NCBI GenBank assembly: GCA_026168805.1
Contig: JAPFDS010000035.1
Location: 1-56,949 of the forward strand
DNA: 56,949 nucleotides
DNA from: Caryophanales bacterium
GTDB lineage: Bacteria > Bacillota > Bacilli > Bacillales > Amphibacillaceae
Direction of reading: 5' to 3'
Shown: positions 38,133-46,540 of the stretch, piece after piece
Layout: each line of letters opens with the position of its first letter
Position numbering within the stretch: position 1 is the first letter of the stretch
Translations under genes and position numbers: made by a program
The notes under the pieces: generated by a model
The model's input: the letters and a program-made list of their open reading frames with translations, nothing else
Database searches by the model: none
Told to the model about the DNA's origin: nothing

Positions 38133-39587
38133 ATGGTGTTGACACGTCAGATTGAAATCATTGGTTTAGGCGCAGGAACGATCGATCAATTGCCCTATGG
38201 TTTATATAAAAAAATTACCGAAGCGGAAGGTGTTGTATATACGCGAACGATGGATCATCCAGTTGTATGTACGTTACAAGAAGAAGGTGTGGAGTTTCAT
38301 TCCTTTGATGACGTGTATGAAAAGCATGATCAATTTGAAGATGTGTATGAGGAAATAGTAGATATGCTCTTGGAACATTCTACATCCCAGTCAATCATCT
38401 ACACAGTTCCAGGACATCCAATGGTTGCTGAAAAAACGGTTGAATTATTGCTTGGGAAATCTGAAGTAGAGGTGCACATTTCTGGTGGAAAAAGTTTTTT
38501 AGATGACGTGTTTACCGCTGCTCAAATCGATCCGATTGATGGATTTCAACTGATCGATGCAACAGAATTTGATCGTTCAGACATTATGTATCAACAACAT
38601 ACGATATTTTGCCAAGTGTACGACGAGATGGTTGCTTCAGACGTAAAGTTAGCGTTGTTGGAGGATGTACCACCGGACTTTGAGGTGGCCATTATTGATG
38701 CGGCAGGTACAGAGGAAGAGTCTGTTCGTTATTTACCCGTTGAAGAACTTGACCGTGAGGTGCGTCCGAGCAACTTAATGGTTGTTTATGTTCCGCCAGT
38801 GGATGAGTCATTGCTCCATCACCAGTTTCAGACCTTACGCGAAGTGATCGCAACTTTACGAGGTCCTGATGGATGCCCGTGGGATCAAAAACAAACACAT
38901 GAATCTCTTAGGAAATATGCCCTTGAAGAAGTGTACGAATTAATCGAAGCTATTGAGAAACAAGATGATGACGAAATTATTGCCGAACTTGGAGACGTCC
39001 TCTTGCAAGTCATGCTCCATAGTCAAATCGGTGAAGATGCCGGATACTTTACAGTGGAAGACGTCATTCAGTCGATTACAGAAAAAATGATGAGACGCCA
39101 TCCGCATGTGTTTAGTGATTCATCAGAAATGCATCAAACATGGGATGAGATAAAGCTAGCAGAAAAGGGTATAACGGCAGAGGAAGAACCATTTTTCGCT
39201 TCTGTTCCATCAAATACCCCCGCTCTCATGCGTTCAGAGGATATTCAGAAAAAAGCTGTGAAGGTTGGCTTTGATTGGGAAGACGTACAAGATGTGTGGG
39301 ACAAACTAACAGAGGAATTAGGTGAAGTAAAAGAAGCCATTGCTTCAGGGGATCAAGAAGCCATTGAAGATGAGTTTGGTGATGTTTTCTTTGTACTTGT
39401 AAATATAGCTCGATATTATGATGTGTATGCAGAGCTCGCATTACATCATGCGAACGAAAAGTTTATGACGCGTTTTTCCTATGTAGAGGAAAGTTTGCGT
39501 AAAGAACATAAAGGAATTACGGATGCTTCAGACGAAGAACTTGATACGCTTTGGGAAGAGGCGAAAGAAAGGGGGAAAGCACGATGA
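38133..39587 (+). CDS. yabN: YabN: fused tetrapyrrole-methylase-like and MazG nucleotide pyrophosphohydrolase
   Basis: 484-aa two-domain protein. The N-terminal half has the SAM-dependent methylase fold (EIIGLGAGTIDQLPYGLYKK). The C-terminal half (about 235-480) is MazG with the NTP-pyrophosphohydrolase metal motif (LEEVYELIEAIEKQDDDEI and ELGDVLLQVMLH) and a second degenerate MazG unit. It probably cleans NTP pools. The ATG at 38133 is only 3 bp after AAGGAG; GTG 38136 or TTG 38139 are better spaced and may be the real start. It overlaps rqcP by ATGA. Confidence 0.93.
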   Translation: MVLTRQIEIIGLGAGTIDQLPYGLYKKITEAEGVVYTRTMDHPVVCTLQEEGVEFHSFDDVYEKHDQFEDVYEEIVDMLLEHSTSQSIIYTVPGHPMVAEKTVELLLGKSEVEVHISGGKSFLDDVFTAAQIDPIDGFQLIDATEFDRSDIMYQQHTIFCQVYDEMVASDVKLALLEDVPPDFEVAIIDAAGTEEESVRYLPVEELDREVRPSNLMVVYVPPVDESLLHHQFQTLREVIATLRGPDGCPWDQKQTHESLRKYALEEVYELIEAIEKQDDDEIIAELGDVLLQVMLHSQIGEDAGYFTVEDVIQSITEKMMRRHPHVFSDSSEMHQTWDEIKLAEKGITAEEEPFFASVPSNTPALMRSEDIQKKAVKVGFDWEDVQDVWDKLTEELGEVKEAIASGDQEAIEDEFGDVFFVLVNIARYYDVYAELALHHANEKFMTRFSYVEESLRKEHKGITDASDEELDTLWEEAKERGKAR

Positions 39588-39850
39588 GACTTGATAAGTT
39601 TTTAAAGACGTCCCGCTTAATGAAACGAAGAACGTTAGCGAAGCAGCTTGCCGACCAAGGAAGAGTTGCCATTAATGGACAAGTTGCAAAAGCAGGAACA
39701 AATGTGTCAGAGAACGATGAAATTGAGATCACCTTTGGTCAAACACGTTTGACAGTGGTCGTACAATCCGTACGAGATGTTGTTCGAAAACATGAAGCAG
39801 AAACGATGTATCGTGTCACAAATGAAGAACGGATAAATAACAATTCATAG
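39584..39850 (+). CDS. rqcP: RNA-binding protein RqcP (YabO), S4 domain
   Basis: 88-aa S4-domain protein (MRLDKFLKTSRLMKRRTLAKQ). RqcP works with RqcH in ribosome-associated quality control, stabilising the P-site tRNA on stalled 50S subunits during poly-alanine tailing. Start codon overlaps the yabN stop (ATGA), with AAAGGGGGAAAG upstream; the longer ORF start at 39551 is inside yabN. Confidence 0.94.
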   Translation: MRLDKFLKTSRLMKRRTLAKQLADQGRVAINGQVAKAGTNVSENDEIEITFGQTRLTVVVQSVRDVVRKHEAETMYRVTNEERINNNS

Positions 39851-39918
39851 TTCTAACCTTGTCCACCCTCTCATAAACTATTAAAAAAGACGAATGTATG
39901 TGAGGGATGGTGAAACAA

Positions 39919-40218
39919 GTGGAACAATATAAACGTGAAGGTTCTCCGACTGCTTTACAAAGTCATACGCTGCAACTAAACAATCGAAAAATGTTAGAAA
40001 TAACAGGTGTAAAAGAAGTTGATAGTTTTGATAATGAAGAGTTTTTACTAGAAACAGTTATGGGGTATTTAATTATTCGTGGGGAATATTTACAATTAAA
40101 CAATCTAGATGTGAACAGAGGGATTGTTTCCATTAAGGGAAAAGTTTATGATCTCTCTTATGTAGACGAGCAATCTGGGGAGAAAGCTAAAGGATTTTTT
40201 AGCAAGCTCTTTCGATGA
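39919..40218 (+). CDS. yabP: Spore coat/cortex protein YabP
   Basis: Sporulation protein of the YabP/YqfC family, needed with YabQ for normal spore formation; it localises at the outer forespore membrane. Family core LEITGVKEVDSFDNEEF and YLIIRGEYLQLNNLDVNRG. I prefer GTG 39919 (99 aa, close to B. subtilis, GGTGA 5 bp upstream); the ATG at 39907 abuts GAGGG without spacing. It overlaps yabQ by ATGA. Confidence 0.9.
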   Translation: MEQYKREGSPTALQSHTLQLNNRKMLEITGVKEVDSFDNEEFLLETVMGYLIIRGEYLQLNNLDVNRGIVSIKGKVYDLSYVDEQSGEKAKGFFSKLFR

Positions 40219-40814
40219 CACTCAGCGTGCAATTTATCACGTTATTCACAATGATTGCAGGAGGATTTTATGTAGGAATAGCGAAAGATACCATACGGAG
40301 ATTTTCCCTAGTGTGGGAACATCGTCCTTTTCTTACGTATACGATTGAAATTACTTTTTGGTTGATGAATACAGTTATGTTATATTACGTCTTATTCATA
40401 GTGAACGCAGGTGAGCTACGCCTGATTGTTTTTGTAGCGATTTTACTCGGGTACTCCATGTATCAAGCACTTGCATCTACTATGTATAAACGAATATTAG
40501 AGTTTTGTATTCGCATTGGAACAACCTTTTTCACATGGATAGGCAAACTTGGCTCTTTGTTGCTTGTTCGTCCGATACAATTTATTTTTCATCTGTTGAA
40601 AAAATGTATTTTATTGATTCTAGGTGTGCTTGGAACGGTTCTTTTGTTTATGTTAAAAGTTGTGTTTACACCTTTTACATGGGTCGGAAAAAAAGTATAT
40701 GCGATCCTTCCTAGTAAAATAAGAAAAATTATTCCCACAGGCGACCGATTTTATAGTATAATGAAAAATATAGCTAAAATTTGGAGGAAAATATGGTCAT
40801 CTTTTAGGAGGTAG
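40215..40814 (+). CDS. yabQ: Spore cortex biosynthesis protein YabQ
   Basis: 199-aa membrane protein with about four to five hydrophobic segments (VQFITLFTMIAGGFYVGIA at the start) and a basic C-terminus (WRKIWSSFRR). YabQ is needed for the spore cortex and recruits other proteins to the forespore membrane. Translationally coupled to yabP. The divIC ribosome site lies over its stop codon. Confidence 0.92.
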   Translation: MTLSVQFITLFTMIAGGFYVGIAKDTIRRFSLVWEHRPFLTYTIEITFWLMNTVMLYYVLFIVNAGELRLIVFVAILLGYSMYQALASTMYKRILEFCIRIGTTFFTWIGKLGSLLLVRPIQFIFHLLKKCILLILGVLGTVLLFMLKVVFTPFTWVGKKVYAILPSKIRKIIPTGDRFYSIMKNIAKIWRKIWSSFRR

Positions 40815-40820
40815 TAGCTC

Positions 40821-41201
40821 GTGTCCATGGAGAAAAGTTCGGTAACAAGAATGCATACCAATTACATGAAACAATATGATGCTTATGTCGAGAGGCAACG
40901 TTTAAGAAAAAAGCGGTTGTACAGACGTCTTGTGTTCTTTTCCATCATAGCCGTGCTCGCCATTGGAAGTATGACGGTGTATCATTTAAAGCAGAGGAGT
41001 GTCCTCGCTCAAAAGCAGGAGCAGTATGAAGAACTACAAGAAGAACTTACGTCTATGCAACATACTGAAAACAACTTAACAGAAGAAATTTCATTGCTTA
41101 AAAATGAGGAATATGTTTTAGAGATCGCTCGAACGAATTACTTCTTTTCAAAAGAAGGCGAGTTAATCTTTAAAATACCGGATGAAGAGCCGTCTTATTG
41201 A
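40821..41201 (+). CDS. divIC: Cell division protein DivIC (FtsB-like)
   Basis: Bitopic divisome protein, partner of FtsL and DivIB. 126 aa: a basic cytoplasmic N-terminus, one membrane helix (about 38-55), an extracellular coiled coil (about 60-98; LAQKQEQYEELQEELTSMQ) and the conserved EEYVLEIARTNYFFSKEGE near the end. Start GTG (40821) after TTTAGGAGGTAG, or ATG six bases later. Confidence 0.95.
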   Translation: MSMEKSSVTRMHTNYMKQYDAYVERQRLRKKRLYRRLVFFSIIAVLAIGSMTVYHLKQRSVLAQKQEQYEELQEELTSMQHTENNLTEEISLLKNEEYVLEIARTNYFFSKEGELIFKIPDEEPSY

Positions 41202-41274
41202 CACCGCTTCACTTACTCGGCTATACTATATATAGTGAATATGTTTTCAAAATATAAGGAGGAGCATTTTTTTT

Positions 41275-41661
41275 ATGTCAATTGAAGTAGGCAGCAAAGT
41301 AAAAGGTAAAGTAACTGGTATTACTAATTTTGGGGCTTTTGTGGAGTTAGAAGAAAACAAAACAGGACTTGTGCACATTAGTGAAGTCGCTGATAGTTAT
41401 GTAAAAGATATTAATGATTATTTAACTGTTGGTGATACGGTTGAAGTGAAGATTATTAATGTAGAAAAAGATGGTAAGATTGGCTTGTCCATTAAGAAAG
41501 CCAAAGATAAGCCAGCCCGTCCACAAAGAAGTAGTCGTGAACGTGCAGAGACATTTGAATCCAAAATGAACCAATTTCTAAAAGATTCTGAGGACCGTTT
41601 AGCCTCTTTGAAGAAGCACACGGAATCCAGACGTGGAGGTCGAGGTGCTAAAAGAGGATAG
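41275..41661 (+). CDS. yabR: S1 RNA-binding domain protein YabR
   Basis: 128 aa: an S1 domain (about 3-72; VGSKVKGKVTGITNFGAFV, GLVHISEVAD) and a basic tail rich in Arg/Ser/Gly (RRGGRGAKRG). General-stress or translation-linked RNA-binding protein; role not settled. Good ribosome site AAGGAGGAG. A terminator follows. Confidence 0.93.
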   Translation: MSIEVGSKVKGKVTGITNFGAFVELEENKTGLVHISEVADSYVKDINDYLTVGDTVEVKIINVEKDGKIGLSIKKAKDKPARPQRSSRERAETFESKMNQFLKDSEDRLASLKKHTESRRGGRGAKRG

Positions 41662-41709
41662 CATTTGCTGTCTATGAAAGATGCTCTAATCAATATACTA
41701 AATAATAGA

Positions 41710-41741
41710 AACGGATACGATCTTCTCGTATCTGTTTTTTT
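41710..41741 (+). terminator. Terminator of yabR
   Basis: 11-bp stem AACGGATACGA / TCGTATCTGTT with one G-T pair, then TTTTTT. Confidence 0.85.
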
Positions 41742-41762
41742 ATGGTTTTTTTGAAGCAAAAA

Positions 41763-41803
41763 AATGAATCCCTTCGTCTATGAATAGATGAAGGGATTCA
41801 TTG
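41763..41803 (-). terminator. Terminator of the tRNA-Met gene
   Basis: 13-bp stem AATGAATCCCTTC / GAAGGGATTCATT with an A-run on the plus strand just outside, i.e. a U-run for minus-strand transcripts. Confidence 0.85.
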
Positions 41804-41808
41804 TTTGA

Positions 41809-41882
41809 TAGCGGCGGAGGGAGTTGAACCCACGACCTTTCGGGTATGAACCGAGCGCTCTCGCCAGCTGAGCTACACCGCC
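41809..41882 (-). tRNA. trnM: tRNA-Met (anticodon CAT)
   Basis: A 74-nt cloverleaf on the minus strand: acceptor GGCGGTG / CGCCGCT, D-arm GCTC / GAGC, anticodon loop TTCATAC (anticodon CAT) and T-loop TTCAACT. It closely resembles the elongator tRNA-Met of B. subtilis. Two pairs are mismatched (C27-A43 in the anticodon stem, T50-T64 in the T-stem). CCA is not encoded. It has its own promoter and terminator. B. subtilis also has a tRNA-Met here, but followed by tRNA-Glu, which is absent. Confidence 0.92.
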
Positions 41883-41918
41883 ATATATGTATGAGATCTC
41901 TAATGAAGCACAAACAAT

Positions 41919-41947
41919 ATCATACAATAGGAATTCATTCATGTCAA
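41919..41947 (-). promoter_or_regulatory. Sigma-A promoter of tRNA-Met
   Basis: On the minus strand: TTGACA (41942-41947), 17 bp, TATGAT (41919-41924). Transcription would start about 30 nt before the mature tRNA. Confidence 0.8.
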
Positions 41948-42185
41948 CGTCAAACATAAAGAAACAAAAATAGCTGAGAATAGACTGTTTTTTAACATTT
42001 TTCAATCAATTATATTTTGTCTCAGCTGGAGACCTGAACACACGATGTAGTTGAAAATGAGAGAATACATCTACATATTGTAATGAAATAGCAATACGGA
42101 GCGTTTACCTCTGTTTTTGGCTGACTTATAGGGTTGTAGAATTCGTTAGATGTTTTGTAGAAAGAGCGTTTCTTCATTGGAAAAG
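41948..42185. other. Non-coding gap between tRNA-Met and spoIIE promoter
   Basis: I see no ORF, tRNA or strong hairpin here. It is A/T-rich intergenic DNA between the divergent tRNA promoter and the spoIIE control region. Confidence 0.6.
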
Positions 42186-42251
42186 AGTCGAACGATTTTT
42201 ATGGGCTTGTTCCTTGTTTTGACAAAATAAAAGGAATGTTTGTGCTTTAAT
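42186..42251 (+). promoter_or_regulatory. Spo0A-type promoter of spoIIE
   Basis: TTGACA (42219-42224) is followed by 21 bp and TTTAAT (42246-42251). The abnormally long spacer is the hallmark of B. subtilis spoIIE, where Spo0A-P activates sigma-A RNA polymerase. Possible 0A boxes: AGTCGAA (42186-42192) on the plus strand, and TTTGTCAAA read on the minus strand over the -35. An alternative -10 (TAATAT) would give 23 bp. Confidence 0.6.
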
Positions 42252-42276
42252 ATGCTCATGGGGAGAGTGATCGTTG

Positions 42277-44718
42277 ATGAAGAATGTCGCAACAAAAGAG
42301 TTCAATGGAGCTGTCACAAAATGGAATGTATTACATACACGAGTGAATAATCGGTTAAAGGAATTGCTGATCGATCGTGGCTGGTTACTGATGGTTGTTG
42401 GCGTATTGCTTGGACGAGCTGTGATCTTATCGGGAATTTCCCCGTTTGCCGTTGCATTTTTTGCAACCGTGTGGTGTATTCATCGAAAAAATGCTCTGAA
42501 AGTCATGTTTGCATTACTGATTGGTGCGTTAAGTTTCTCGCTTGTTCAAAGTGCATTTGTTGCTGTTTCTCTTATTGTATTCTTAATGCTTGCCGCTTGG
42601 TTTCACTCGAAAGAAAATCACGTAAAAATTCCTCTGTTCGTTTTTATCTCAATTGTATTATCCCGTTTATTTTTATTTTCAATTGTGCATCCATTAACTT
42701 CGTATGAATGGATCTTATTATTTGTCGAGGGTGTTTTGGGAACGGTTCTTGTTCTAATCTTTATGCAAAGCCTTCCCCTTTTATCACCAGAAAGATTTAA
42801 ACCTACATTAAAAAATGAAGAAATTGTTTGTATGATTATTTTAATTTCTTCAATTTTAACTGGAATGATTGGCTGGACGGTCTACGGGGCTGCAGTGGAA
42901 CATGTTTTTGCTCGTTACTTTGTTCTCATATTATCATTTATCGGCGGTGCGGCGATTGGTTCGACTGTAGGTGTAGTGGCTGGGCTTGTGTTATCCCTTG
43001 CAAATGTAGCAAATATGTATCAAATGGGAGTTCTTGCTTTTTCTGGTTTGCTTGGAGGATTGTTAAAAGAAGGGAAAAAACTAGGCGTAAGTGTTGGATT
43101 GCTGATTGGGACATTACTCGTAGGTATTTACGGAGAAATGGGGGATGTCTTACCCTCCATTATTGAATCTTCTATTGCAATCGCTTTATTTATGATTACC
43201 CCTGCTAGTTGGTTTAGACAACTGGCACGATATATTCCCGGCACGACGGAAAATACGAAAGAACAAGAACAGTATTTACAAAAGATACGAAATGTAACGG
43301 CTAAGCGTGTCGAGCAATTTTCAGATGTTTTCGGTGCTCTCTCGCTTAGTTTTTCTGGACCTGAACAGGATCCACTCGATCCATCCGAAGCAACCCGGGA
43401 GACAGATGAATTTTTAAGTCGGGTAACGGAACAAACATGCCAAAGTTGTTTTATGAAAGAAAGGTGTTGGGAAAAGGAATTCGATACAACCTATACATTA
43501 ATGGAGCAAATGAAGCATCAAATGGAACAGCAAGGAGGCCTTACCGTTGCTCGAAAACGTACATTTGAAAATCATTGCATCCGTTCTGGGAAAGTGGTGG
43601 ATGTGATGCAGGAAACATTGTTGGACGTTAACGCGCATAAGAAGTTAAAACAACAAGTCGTGGATAGTAAACGACTGGTTGCCGATCAATTGCAAGGCGT
43701 GTCTGAAGTAATGGACGACTTTGCCAAAGAAATTGTGAAAGAAAGAGAATACCATGAACGCCAAGAAAAACAAATTATCCATGCAATGAATCAACTAGGG
43801 ATTGAGCTAGACAAGCTTGATATTTATCAATTAGATAAAGGAAATATAGATATCGAAATGACGGCATCCTTTTATGAATATAGAGGGGAAGGTGCGAAGT
43901 TAATTGCTCCTGTGCTATCGGATATATTAAATGAACTTGTCGTTGTGAAAAAGGAAGAACTGTCTCCATTCCCAAATGGGTACTGTGCATTAACGTTCGG
44001 TTCTGCTCGCCAATTTACGTTAGATATAGGCGTGGCACATGCGGCCAAAGGGGGAGGACTTGTGTCAGGAGATAGTTATACAATGATGGAATTAGGGGAA
44101 GGAAAGTTTGCTTTAGCGATTAGTGACGGAATGGGAAATGGAAGTCGTGCTCGTGAGGAGAGTGAAGAAACGCTTCGTTTACTGCAACAAATTTTACAAA
44201 CAGGTATTCCAGAACACATTGCGATTAAATCCATTAATTCGATCTTATCTCTTCGAACGACAGAGGAGATATTTGCAACGCTTGATTTAGCAATTATCAA
44301 TTTGCATAGTGCTGCTGTTCGTTTCCTGAAAATAGGAAGTACCCCTAGTTTTATTAAGCGTGGAGAAGAGATGCTGAATGTAGAGGCAAGTAATTTACCG
44401 ATGGGAATGATTCAAGAATTTGATGTCGATATCGTGAAGGAACAATTAAAAGCTGGGGACTATATTTGTATGATGAGTGATGGGATTTTTGATGGTCCGA
44501 CACATGTGAGTAATCCAGATCGTTGGGTGAGGGAAAAAATCCAATCAATTGAATCAGAAGACCCTCAAGCGATTGCTGATGTTTTGTTAGAAGAAGTGAT
44601 TCGCACGCGGTCCGGTGAGATTAACGATGATATGACAGTAATTGTTGCTCACATTAAGAAAAACACGCCTGTGTGGTCGTCTATTCCTTTGCCGGAATAT
44701 GAAGCAAAACCATCATAA
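42277..44718 (+). CDS. spoIIE: Stage II sporulation protein E, PP2C-type phosphatase
   Basis: Dephosphorylates SpoIIAA to free sigma-F in the forespore, and binds FtsZ at the polar septum. 813 aa: about ten membrane helices (about 35-320), a central FtsZ-binding/oligomerisation region with a CQSC...RCWEKE segment, and a C-terminal PP2C phosphatase (about 575-800) with SGDSYTMMELGEGKFALAIS, DGMGNGSRA and a final NDDMTVIVAH. ATG at 42277, or the preceding TTG, after GGGGAGAG. Confidence 0.97.
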   Translation: MKNVATKEFNGAVTKWNVLHTRVNNRLKELLIDRGWLLMVVGVLLGRAVILSGISPFAVAFFATVWCIHRKNALKVMFALLIGALSFSLVQSAFVAVSLIVFLMLAAWFHSKENHVKIPLFVFISIVLSRLFLFSIVHPLTSYEWILLFVEGVLGTVLVLIFMQSLPLLSPERFKPTLKNEEIVCMIILISSILTGMIGWTVYGAAVEHVFARYFVLILSFIGGAAIGSTVGVVAGLVLSLANVANMYQMGVLAFSGLLGGLLKEGKKLGVSVGLLIGTLLVGIYGEMGDVLPSIIESSIAIALFMITPASWFRQLARYIPGTTENTKEQEQYLQKIRNVTAKRVEQFSDVFGALSLSFSGPEQDPLDPSEATRETDEFLSRVTEQTCQSCFMKERCWEKEFDTTYTLMEQMKHQMEQQGGLTVARKRTFENHCIRSGKVVDVMQETLLDVNAHKKLKQQVVDSKRLVADQLQGVSEVMDDFAKEIVKEREYHERQEKQIIHAMNQLGIELDKLDIYQLDKGNIDIEMTASFYEYRGEGAKLIAPVLSDILNELVVVKKEELSPFPNGYCALTFGSARQFTLDIGVAHAAKGGGLVSGDSYTMMELGEGKFALAISDGMGNGSRAREESEETLRLLQQILQTGIPEHIAIKSINSILSLRTTEEIFATLDLAIINLHSAAVRFLKIGSTPSFIKRGEEMLNVEASNLPMGMIQEFDVDIVKEQLKAGDYICMMSDGIFDGPTHVSNPDRWVREKIQSIESEDPQAIADVLLEEVIRTRSGEINDDMTVIVAHIKKNTPVWSSIPLPEYEAKPS

Positions 44719-44814
44719 GTATATATCGATCGATTGCTGATATACGGCCTATTTCAATGTATAAATCCTTTCTATTTCGTCGATGATGATGAGAGGAATT
44801 AGGAGGGATATGTG

Positions 44815-45552
44815 ATGGAAAAAGGAACATTACGGCAAATATTACTCATTACGGATGGGTGCTCCAACCGAGGGGGGGATCCTGTACCGGTAGCAGCGCT
44901 TGCCTATGAACAAGGAATTACAGTAAATGTCATCGGTATTATGGAACAACATGAATCAGAAGAAACGAGCGGATTACAAGAGGTAGAAAATATCGCAGCA
45001 TCTGGTGGAGGGATTAGCCAACTCGTATATCCGGCATCTCTTTCACAGACGGTACAAATGGTTACGAAACAAGCAATGACGCAAACGATTCAAGGATTCG
45101 TCAATAAAGAACTAGAAGCAATTTTAGGAAAAGAGGAATCCCTTGAAAGTGTTGACCCAGAAAAACGCGGAGAAATTATGGAAGTCGTCGAAGATATGGG
45201 GGAGACATGTAAATTAGAGGTGCTCCTTTTAATCGACACGAGCGCAAGTATGTACCATAAACTAGCAACTGTGAAAGAGGCACTGATAGATTTGTCCATT
45301 AGTTTAAATGCACGTGTTGGCGAGAATGAATTTTCGATGTATCAATTTCCTGGGAAACGTTCAGATATTGAGTCGATTATGAAATGGTCGCCGAATCTAG
45401 ATGGAATGTATGACACGTTTCCGAAGTTAGCGAGTGGAGGAATTACTCCGACAGGACCTGCATTGCAAGAAGCAATCTATCAATTTGGTAAACAGAACTT
45501 AGTAAGGAGTATGAAGAGAAGTGATGCACAAAGCGAAGAAGAATTCTTATAA
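44815..45552 (+). CDS. yabS: YabS, VWA-domain protein
   Basis: 245-aa protein with two VWA-like halves. The first is degenerate (ILLITDGCSNRGGDP) and the second has the MIDAS motif DTSAS (about residues 142-146) with the later Thr and Asp partly conserved. In B. subtilis yabS lies between spoIIE and yabT and is sporulation-linked; function unknown. It overlaps yabT by 29 bp in a different frame. Start is ATG after AGGAGGG. Confidence 0.88.
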   Translation: MEKGTLRQILLITDGCSNRGGDPVPVAALAYEQGITVNVIGIMEQHESEETSGLQEVENIAASGGGISQLVYPASLSQTVQMVTKQAMTQTIQGFVNKELEAILGKEESLESVDPEKRGEIMEVVEDMGETCKLEVLLLIDTSASMYHKLATVKEALIDLSISLNARVGENEFSMYQFPGKRSDIESIMKWSPNLDGMYDTFPKLASGGITPTGPALQEAIYQFGKQNLVRSMKRSDAQSEEEFL

Positions 45553-46456
45553 TGCAATTCCTATAGGTACACGTATACGCGGTAAGTGGCACCACCATCA
45601 GTACGTGGTTCATAAAAGGTTAGGAATGGGTGCAATAGGAGCGGTGTATTTATGTTCGATGAATGGACGAAAAGTTGCCTTAAAAGTAAGTGAGAAAAAC
45701 ACGTCTATTACAATTGAGGTAAATGTATTAAAAGCACTTCAGAAGGTCCAAGGAAATCAGCTTGGGCCTTCTTTGTATGATGTAGATGATTGGGTGGCTA
45801 AAGATGGAAGGACATATTCCTTTTACGTGATGGAATATATTAAAGGAGAACCGCTGGACCGGTTTATAAGGCGGAATGGAACGAATTGGATTGGTCCCTT
45901 TTTACTGCAATTATTAAATGATCTAGAAGGTCTTCACCTGGCGGGGTGGGTGTTCGGCGATTTGAAAATAGATAATCTACTCATCTATCCAAAACCACCG
46001 CGCGTACGCCTAATTGACGTTGGCGGGACGACGCAACAAGGGCGGGCCATTAAAGAATATACTGAATTTTATGATCGTGGTTATTGGCAATTAGGTTCTC
46101 GAAAAGCGGAACCTAGTTATGATTTATTTGCTGTTGTGATGATTTTTATCCATTTGTTTTATCCCAATCGATTTGAAAAGCAAGGGGAGTCATTACCTTT
46201 GTTGCGACGAAAATTATCGGCTATTCGCGCGCTTGAACCTTACCAAACATGTTTTGATAAAGCCTTAAGGGGTGTATATAAAACAAGTGCCGAAATGAAA
46301 GAAGACGTTATTTACATTGTAGCTCGCCAACATCAAACGAGAAGTTCTATGCATAAAACCCTTCCATTTTGGAAGCGGACGACCCCAGTAGAATATATAT
46401 CTACTAGTCTTATTACCGGAAGTGCCTACGGAATAGCTTATTTGCTTACATTATAA
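45524..46456 (+). CDS. yabT: YabT, membrane-anchored serine/threonine kinase
   Basis: Hanks-type kinase of the forespore; in B. subtilis it binds DNA and phosphorylates RecA during sporulation. 310 aa: glycine loop LGMGAIGAVYL, catalytic Lys in VALKVS, FGDLKIDNLL in place of HRDLKxxN (catalytic Asp and Asn kept), and IDVGG for DFG. A basic region and a single C-terminal membrane helix (TSLITGSAYGIAYLLTL) follow. Start overlaps the end of yabS. Confidence 0.93.
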   Translation: MHKAKKNSYNAIPIGTRIRGKWHHHQYVVHKRLGMGAIGAVYLCSMNGRKVALKVSEKNTSITIEVNVLKALQKVQGNQLGPSLYDVDDWVAKDGRTYSFYVMEYIKGEPLDRFIRRNGTNWIGPFLLQLLNDLEGLHLAGWVFGDLKIDNLLIYPKPPRVRLIDVGGTTQQGRAIKEYTEFYDRGYWQLGSRKAEPSYDLFAVVMIFIHLFYPNRFEKQGESLPLLRRKLSAIRALEPYQTCFDKALRGVYKTSAEMKEDVIYIVARQHQTRSSMHKTLPFWKRTTPVEYISTSLITGSAYGIAYLLTL

Positions 46457-46540
46457 TTTTGCGAAAGAAACTAGTACCTCTTTTAAAAGGGAACGTGGTA
46501 CGATGTATATAATGAGAAAAACGATGGAGATGAAAGAAAA

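Noticed and set aside
41778-42005. Minus-strand ORF spanning the tRNA-Met region
   Set aside because: It covers the tRNA and its terminator and promoter, and has no protein character.
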